Assembly: GCF_036884655.1 (NCBI RefSeq)
Contig: NC_088340.1
Span: forward strand, 30,318,001 to 30,382,000
DNA: 64,000 nucleotides
DNA from: Musa acuminata AAA Group
Lineage: Eukaryota; Streptophyta; Magnoliopsida; Zingiberales; Musaceae
Reading direction: 5' to 3'
Shown here: positions 57,761 through 64,000 of the stretch, one piece after another
Layout of the letters: every line of letters starts with the position of its first letter
How positions within the stretch are numbered: the first letter of the stretch is position 1
The notes under the pieces: model-generated
The model's database searches: none
What the model was told of the DNA's origin: nothing
The model's input: the letters and a program-made list of their open reading frames with translations, nothing else
Position numbers and translations under genes: made by a program

Positions 57761-59337
57761 TTGCTCCTAGCTTATGATGGTATATGTTTCTATAAGAAAG
57801 AATGATTTTTATGTACTCATTTAATCTTGGGTGCCTCAAAAACTGATTTAAATTATTTATCATGTTGCATAGAATTTATCATAGTTCCTTTAGGAACCAA
57901 AATCAGTTTGTTCGGACTAACTTTCTTGAATGGACAATGATAAGTTCTATGTCCATGTTTGCAACAAAGTTTGCATTTGCTTTAGTGTCGAACATGTAAG
58001 ATAAGGCCTTGAATGAAGGTGGTTGGATTTTGGTGAGGACATCTCACAAATCCGATTCTGCTTCGTTTAGGAACGTGACCCTTATTTGTAAGGATCATAT
58101 TCAAAGACTTACTACAAACCTCAAATTTTTTCAAGGTGTCCTTAAGTAGTAAGTTCTTCTTTTGGAGAGTTTCTAGATCATGGCATTTTATACATGGAGC
58201 TAAACTATCATGATATTCAGTTTTTAATTTATCAAAATTACTAATAAGACTATCATACTCTTTTTTTTAACAATTTATATTTTCTACTAATTATTTTGTA
58301 TTCATCAAATAAGTCATGGAAAGCATTTAATAATTTATCAAATGATAAATCTGCATCAATTAAATTCATTACCTCCTCTCCGATGGCTATTAGGGTGCAA
58401 TGAGCAACTTGCTCGGTGTTGGACTCCTCTTCTTTAGACGTGCTTGAGTCATCTCACATTGCTTTGAGCACCTTCTTCTTTGGTGTTCTCTTCTTGGCTT
58501 AGGGACAATAGCTTTTGTAGTGTCCCGGATTCTTGCATTCGTAGCAAATAACTTGGTCCTTCTTGGGTGCAAATTTATTTTTTATGTCATTTTTAAACTT
58601 GTTTCTTTTAATGAATTTTTGAAAATTTCTTGTTAGAAGTGTCAAGTCATCGTCATAGTCCTTATTACTTTAGTTTTCTCTTAAGTGGTCTTCTAAAGTT
58701 CTAAGTGTCAGATCCTTCCTGTTCTTTGGAAAGATGTCTTCATGCTCTTCATGAGCTTTGCAAGTCATTTCGTAGGTCATTAATGACCCGATTAATTCTT
58801 CAAGAGGTAAGTTGTTTAAATCTTTAGCCTCTTGAATAGCAGTGACTTTAGGGTCCTAACTCTTTGGAAGGGATCTTAGAATCTTATTCACAAGTTCAAA
58901 ATCTGAAAAACTTTTACCAAGTCCTTTTAGACCACTGACGACTTCCGTGAAGCGAGTGTACATGTCGCCTATAGTCTCGCTCGGTTTCACTCGAAAAAGT
59001 TCAAAAGAATGTATTAAAAGATTAATTTTTTTGACTCTTTCACTCTACTCGTGCCTTCGTGAGTCACTTCGAGTGTGTGCCAAATATCAAATGCAGTTTC
59101 ACAAACCGAAACACGATTGAACTCATTTTTATTAAGCGAAAGTCTTCTACTCCAATTCATTCCAATCGATCGTTGGAAGAGAAGACTTTGAAAATCCATT
59201 TCAACAAGATTCCAAAGTTCAAAATCCATAGAAATAAGGAAGATACTCATTCGGGTCTTCCAGTAGGTGTAGTTCATCCCATTGAACATAGGTGGACGTG
59301 TAATAGAGTGGCCCTCTTGGTTTCCGACATATGCCAT
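57761..59337 (-). pseudogene. S7 Gag, decayed
   Basis: Starts at 59337 (MAYVGNQEGHSITRPPMFNG) and reads to the capsid motifs YWKTRMSIFLIS, FDIWHTLEVTHEG, with a deletion and frameshift near 59150. Later parts are in other frames: LEELIGSLMTYEM-like near 58780, the first zinc knuckle region near 58500-58560 and the second near 57940-57970. Unlike S2, S3 and S6, the knuckle regions are present. Confidence 0.82.
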
Positions 59338-59372
59338 CTCTCGTAGGTTTTAATCCGATTGAGAGTTAACCC

Positions 59373-59387
59373 CACTCTGATACCAAT
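59373..59387 (-). other. S7 primer binding site
   Basis: The minus strand reads ATTGGTATCAGAGTG beside the LTR, one base off the tRNA-Met complement at its end. Confidence 0.88.
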
Positions 59388-60616
59388 TGTTAGGATCAAG
59401 AGCACTAAGAGGGGGGGGGGGGTGAATTAGTGCAGCGGATAACTTTCGACGATTTAAAACGATATTCATACGATAAAAACACTTTCGATGAAAAACCATT
59501 TTAAAAAGTTTTTTAACTTAAGATTAAGTGAATTATAGTTGAAGAAAAGCAATGGAGGCAGTTTGTAGTTAAGATAAAGAGCAGAATGTAAATGCAAACT
59601 GAGATTTAGAGTGGTTCGATCAATCTTGACCTACATCCACTTTTGGCTTCCTCCTCTGATAAGATCACCGATGTCCACTAGAGGCCTTCTTTCAATAGGT
59701 GAAGGCCAACCATCCTTTTACAGCTTTACTCCTTTTGACGGGCTTAGGAGACAACCCTTATAGATTTTCACTCCTCTCTTGAATGATCAAAACTTAGACA
59801 AAAAGAGGGAGAAGAACTTTTGGCCTTTTACAACACTTTTGAGCTCTCAAATTCTCAGAATAAGATCAAGATTTCAGTGCCCTTTCATGCAGGAAAGGGT
59901 GGGGTTTATATAGGCCCCAACTGGTTCAAATTTGGAGCTCAAAAATATCATTTCCCGGATTTTCAAAGTCTTGACGGTACTACCGCCATAACTGGGCAGT
60001 ACTATTGCCTAACATAGCTCAGAGACCGAGCTCAGATGGTACCACCGCCCAGCATTCCTGGGAGACTGAGCTCCTAGGCGGTGCCACCGTCGGCCAGAAA
60101 TTCTAGGTCCAAATGGGCTGATCCATTCAGCCCAATTTGAGTCTGTTAAGGGCCCAATTGCCCCCAGATTAAGTTAATAGGATCACCGCCCATTCCTAAC
60201 TTAATCTACATGCTAACTACAATATTTAAGACATTAATACTGTAACTTACTCTGGTGCATCAATCGCTTCTTTCGGCGAGCTTCCGACGAACTTCCAGCG
60301 AACATCCGACGAACCCTCGGCAATGCTCCGGTGGACTTCTGGCAAACTCCTAGACTTATGACGATCCACTTGGCAAGTTCCGACGAGTTTCTTTGGTAAG
60401 CTCTTGGACTTCTTGGATTTGTTCCCGCAGAACCTCCGATGACCGTCCGGACTTCCGTCGAACTCTCGAACCCCCAATATGATCATGGTCTTAACTCTAG
60501 TGCAACTCCTTCTGCATGTCTTACTTCCATCGTAGTTAATCTTGCACACTTATCTCAACATATGGATTAGATAATAAATGACAATTGACTTCATCGTCAA
60601 AATCCGAGATTCAATA
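59388..60616 (-). repeat. S7 5' LTR
   Basis: 1229 bp, TGTTAGGATC to TTCAATA. Hairpin with 12 G (59401-59434), TTTATATAGG near 59905, GGCGGTACTACCGCC-type palindromes (59974-60090) and TTCCGACGAACTT-like units (60280-60470). Confidence 0.92.
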
Positions 60617-60621
60617 GAGTG

Positions 60622-60800
60622 GAATAAGAGAGAGTTAAATACTTCAAAGTCCCCCTACATTCGTCAAGGGTTTGGAATTAATACCTATGAAGGGGGGGTC
60701 GGTCATTCATGATCCTTTAATAGTTGTCAACTCCTCGGGAGGATGGCTTATACCCTGCGGACGAGTGCCAATCGACCCGTACGGGTTAGTACTGTGTGGT
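60622..60800 (-). repeat. Probable G2 LTR segment 3
   Basis: Sequence between S7 and T4 with no SIRE or Tork-like match. It is compositionally different (GGGGGGGTCGGTC, CGACCCGTACGGG). Assignment to the G2 LTR is by position. Confidence 0.45.
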
Positions 60801-61774
60801 TGTTGGGAAATCTGGGACGACATCAATGCACAGCAGAAGAACAAGAATAGAAAACACATATTTCTTGCATAAAAAGTTTTCTTTTCATCGTGAAAAGATT
60901 GATGTGCAAAAACCTGTGAAACCGAAAACCTAAGCATACATAGGAGATTATGTTACCTAGGGAGATCGTATATCCCCAAATTCCTATAGATCTATAGATG
61001 AGGATGAAGGAGGTCAATTGTCCTACTCTCTAGCGGTGATCTATATGGCAGGGGCTACAAAGACACTCCTCAAATAGCAGCACAATCCTTCTCATAGCAT
61101 GCACCACACAATCAAGGAGGGGCTGCCCCTTCTTACTATCCACATACCTCAAATAGGGGCTATTGGTTGAGAAGGAGATGGAGAGAGGAGAATAGGAGGT
61201 GGTAGCCAAAAAGTACCTAGCATATGGCTCTTTGGTTCCCTCCTATTTATAAAGGCCCCTTGTCAACTTAACCCTAATGGATCCTGCCCTATTTGGTATT
61301 AGATTACCATCCAATTACCCAAGCCTCTTAGATTAGTGAGTCTCTATCCAATAGTCTCTTATTAGCTCTAATTGGATCTCATCGGATCAAATAATTCAGG
61401 AGCTTAATAAATATCCAATAAGTTAGGGGCTCCGACAGATATCTCATATTCGAACCTCTACTCGTCGTAGCACCTACCATATGTGTATGACTCTCTACGC
61501 CTAATATCTAGCTGGTCATGAGTCATACTAGTCAGAACTCCTTTTGGGTTAGTGAATTATTATCACCATAACAATTGACTCGACTCATTGACTATGAATG
61601 TAGTAGGCTACTACGTCGTAGTCCTTTGGATATATATATCCTTAATTATCGTGTACCTATAGTCTCTTATCTATATAATATCCTAGAGACTGTATACCGG
61701 ATATAGTATAATCAAGCCCATATGGTTTCTCCTTGAGTCTCACTCTAATCAAATTCTCTCAAAGAACTCTTTCT
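60801..61774 (-). repeat. T4a: Tork-like LTR, truncated
   Basis: Starts TGTTGGGAAATC and follows the T1 LTR to AAGAACTCTTTCTT, where about 40% of the LTR is replaced by the start of a second LTR. TATTTATA is near 61244. Confidence 0.82.
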
Positions 61775-62839
61775 TATAGGGAAATCTAGCAACGACATCA
61801 CATGCACAGCGAAAGAACAAAAAATAAAAATCCCCAAATTTTCCAAAAAATGTGTTCGTCATCATGCGATGGTTGGTGTGCAAAATTCACAAAACTGATT
61901 AATGAGATAGTTGTGTTACCTAAGGAGATCATATATATATATATATGAATCCCAACGGATCTGTAGGAGAGGATGAAGGAGGTTAAGCGTCCTCCACTCT
62001 AGCGGTGATCCACAAAGCAAGACTACGACGAAGCTCCTCAAATCGTTACCCCAAAACTCTAAACCTACTATCTGAAGAGAAGAAGGGGAGAGAAGAATAG
62101 GAGGTGGCAACCAAGAAAACCTCTAGCCTATGGGTGTTTGGTTCCCAACTATTTATAGAGGCCCCCTATCAACTTAACCTGAATGGATCCTGCCCTCTTG
62201 GGTATTGGATCTCCATCTAACTATCCGAGCCTCTTAGATTAGTTAAAGAGCCTCGTAAGGTTGGCTGCTATTCCCAATGATCGGTTGTGTTAGATATGAA
62301 ACTTTCAAGCCTATAAGTCCGATATCAAAGAATGGAGTACTCATGCAGGACATCCTTGGTGTCTCAAGTTTAAGGACCATGTATACCACTAGGACAATGA
62401 AATCGCTATTTGATAATGAGGTATCATTAACCATCTAGCATTCTTTGAGCGGATTAATCGATGAACTCATTCTCTAGTGAGCACCTACACTATAGCCCTA
62501 GTGTCCCCACATGAGCAACTATGAGGTTAGCTACCTCTATCATATAGATGGATATACATTACACCAGTCTATCTGGTTATCTCGATGTCCCGCTCGAGTA
62601 AACTATGACCATGATTATTTAGGGCCTTTGTTTAAAGGTGAATCAATCTCATTATCATGATCTCATCATGATCTGATTCCCATTGCATAGATCCATGGAC
62701 ATTATAATATATATATGTATATATGCAACAACAAATATAAAGTGATAAAATATTAAAATATAATAAGCAAAATGAATATGTATCATGTCACATGTGCTAT
62801 CACTCATGTGATTGGCTTGTAGGGCACCTATGACTAGCA
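61775..62839 (-). repeat. T4 3' LTR (Tork-like) with internal deletion
   Basis: Begins TATAGGGAAATC and ends GACTAGCA next to a polypurine tract. Compared with T1 it lacks about 480 bp, joined at about 62242 (AGATTAGTT to AAGAGCCTCGTAAGG). Confidence 0.82.
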
Positions 62840-62850
62840 ATCTCCCATTG
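62840..62850 (-). other. T4 polypurine tract
   Basis: The minus strand reads CAATGGGAGAT directly before the LTR start TGCTAGTCATAG. Confidence 0.82.
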
Positions 62851-62913
62851 AACTTAAAGCCAATCACCTATGTATCTAATCTCCATCAGACCCCTGTTAT
62901 GCTCAAATACAAT

Positions 62914-63284
62914 CTAAGACAATGACTTTGTCAATGGATTAGCGATGTTATCTTCCGATGAAACTCTTTTCACTACTATATCTTCACAGACCATGATCTC
63001 TCTAATAACTTGGAACCTCCTCAGAACACTTCTTATGAGACCTGGGCTCCCTCATTTGAGCAATCGCCCTATAGTTGTCGCAATATAAGGGAATTGGCTC
63101 CTCGATGCCCAACACGATTCTTAGATCTGTGATGGACTTCTTCATCCAAACTCCCTCCTTTGCTACCTTTGCTGCAACAATGTACTCTGCCTTTGTGGCC
63201 GAGTCAATAGTAGTATCTTGCTTAGAACTCTTATAGTATACTACTCCTCTATTTTGGGTGAACATGTCCCCCGAATTAGACTTG
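62914..63284 (-). pseudogene. T4 RNase H, C-terminal part of pol
   Basis: The minus strand encodes KSNSGDMFTQNRGVV, YKSSKQDTTIDSATKAEYI, PIPLYCDN and EPRSHKK. A short frameshift follows, then VLRRFQVIREIMVCED and NPLTKSLS to a TAG at 62914-62916. This order is the Copia RNase H of Tork/Angela-like elements. It is cut at 63285 by an unrelated LTR, so the rest of pol lies elsewhere. Confidence 0.85.
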
Positions 63285-63490
63285 TGTTAGAACCCTTGCA
63301 GATTCTATACTTGGGGTTGGTCTATTTAGGGGATCGGCCTCCTTAGAACTCTATAGGGGTTCCTCCCTCTAAGTTGCTGTTCAAAGGCTACAAAAAAGAT
63401 TCATCTATTGCTTATTAAAAGAAGAGGAATATATGACTATTTATAGGGCTTCTAAACCCTAACTCCTAAAAGAACTCCTACTCAAGACTT
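63285..63490 (-). repeat. C1: LTR fragment of another Copia-like family
   Basis: Begins TGTTAGAACCC after ACTTG, directly inside RNase H of T4. CTATTTATAGGG near 63434 would be a minus-strand TATA box. It is cut at 63490 by S8. The other half is outside the window. Confidence 0.6.
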
Positions 63491-64000
63491 TGTTAGGATT
63501 AGGAGGTCGACACTAAGAGGCGTGGTGAATTAGTGTAGCGATAAAAAGTATATCGGTTTAAAAAACTTCATACGATAAAAACCGTTTCCGACAAAAAATC
63601 GATTTCGGAAACATAACTTGAAAGCGTACGTAATGAATTGAAGGCAGTAAGCACTTAAGGAGGTTTGCAGTAAGGTAATAGCAAGAATAAAATGCAAACC
63701 AGAGAATACAGTAGTTTTATAGTGGTTCGGTCGTCATGACCTACATCCTCTCTACCGATTCCTCTTCCGTCGAGGCCACCGGCATCTACTATCGGTCTTC
63801 CTTCAATAGGCAAAGACCAACCACCTTTTACACCCCTCTTCTCCTTTTACCAGGTTTAGGAGATTACTCTTACAAGCACTCACTCTTCTCTCTAAACAGA
63901 ATTCTAACACTTAGACTAGAGGAGGATTCTCACAAGAGAATTCTACAGCAATTCTTCACTTTTTAAACTCTCTGTGCTTGTATGTTTTAACTAGGGATGA
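63491..64000 (-). repeat. S8: SIRE-type LTR, running off the window
   Basis: TGTTAGGATT start, then the U5 hairpin in a variant form: ACACTAA pairs with TTAGTGT and the G run is interrupted (GAGGCGTGG). Downstream, GTGGTTCGGTC and the CCTTCAATAGGCAAAGACCAACC stretch match other SIRE LTRs. The short frame at 63736-63966 is not a gene. Confidence 0.85.

Larger units (their letters stand above)
54893..60616 (-). mobile_element. S7: SIRE-type Ty1/Copia element with a large 3' deletion
   Basis: Minus strand. Full 5' LTR on the right (59388-60616), gag, protease, integrase and part of RT. On the left only about 810 bp of the 3' LTR remain, joined directly to RT at about 55705; RNase H, the rest of RT, the polypurine tract and the inner LTR half are gone. 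The outer ends are intact with a perfect GAGTG duplication (54888-54892 and 60617-60621), so the deletion came after insertion. Confidence 0.92.

Overview
The window is eukaryotic (plant) repeat DNA with no recognisable host gene. Nearly all of it is LTR retrotransposons nested in one another: Ty1/Copia of the SIRE (Sirevirus/Maximus) lineage, Ty1/Copia of a Tork/Angela-like lineage, a decayed Ty3/Gypsy Tat-like element, a 4 kb solo LTR of probable Ty3/Gypsy chromovirus type, and a 4.6 kb LTR element with no coding capacity. A large-genome flowering plant fits; a monocot such as a banana relative (Musa/Ensete) is only an impression from the repeat style. No rRNA gene, tRNA gene, CRISPR array or bacterial feature was seen.

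Element names used here. S1-S8 are SIRE-type; T1-T4 are Tork-like; G1 and G2 are Gypsy; L1 is the non-coding LTR element; C1 is another Copia LTR. Left stack (1-36278), mostly on the minus strand: T1 (LTR 34673-36278, leader, start of gag at 32673-32890) is interrupted by S5 (5' LTR 31292-32672, gag fragments). S5 gag is split by the complete S4 (23098-31138, TSD ATTTG). Further left lie an LTR remnant (22055-22754), then S2 (4022-22054), whose 5' LTR was itself hit by S3 (8950-16389, TSD ATTTT) and L1 (16770-21335). S1 (1-4021) is the pol/gag part of another SIRE element cut by the left window edge.

Middle (36279-46551): a Tork-like leader fragment and LTR (T2) carry the solo LTR G1 (36354-40368, TSD ATAGT) and an oppositely oriented Tork-like LTR (T3, 42133-43739). 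Then comes the decayed Tat-like gag-protease-RT segment G2 on the minus strand. Right (46552-64000): the LTR of G2 is broken by S6 (46552-54822, plus strand, TSD CACTC) and S7 (54893-60616, minus strand, TSD GAGTG). After it come Tork-like LTRs with an RNase H end (T4), a Copia LTR fragment (C1) and a further SIRE LTR running off the edge (S8).

Functionally there are two kinds of SIRE element. S1, S4 and S7 carry gag, protease, integrase, reverse transcriptase and RNase H, all broken by stops or frameshifts. S2, S3 and S6 are a distinct non-autonomous type: one Gag-like frame that lacks the zinc knuckle and pol, followed by 2.3-3.3 kb of conserved AT-rich non-coding DNA and a normal polypurine tract. 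They presumably depended on enzymes from full elements. SIRE LTRs share a TATA box, a GC-rich array of short palindromes upstream of it, and a hairpin with a homopolymer loop at the U5 end. That hairpin and the gag-only family are the best candidates for something under-described.
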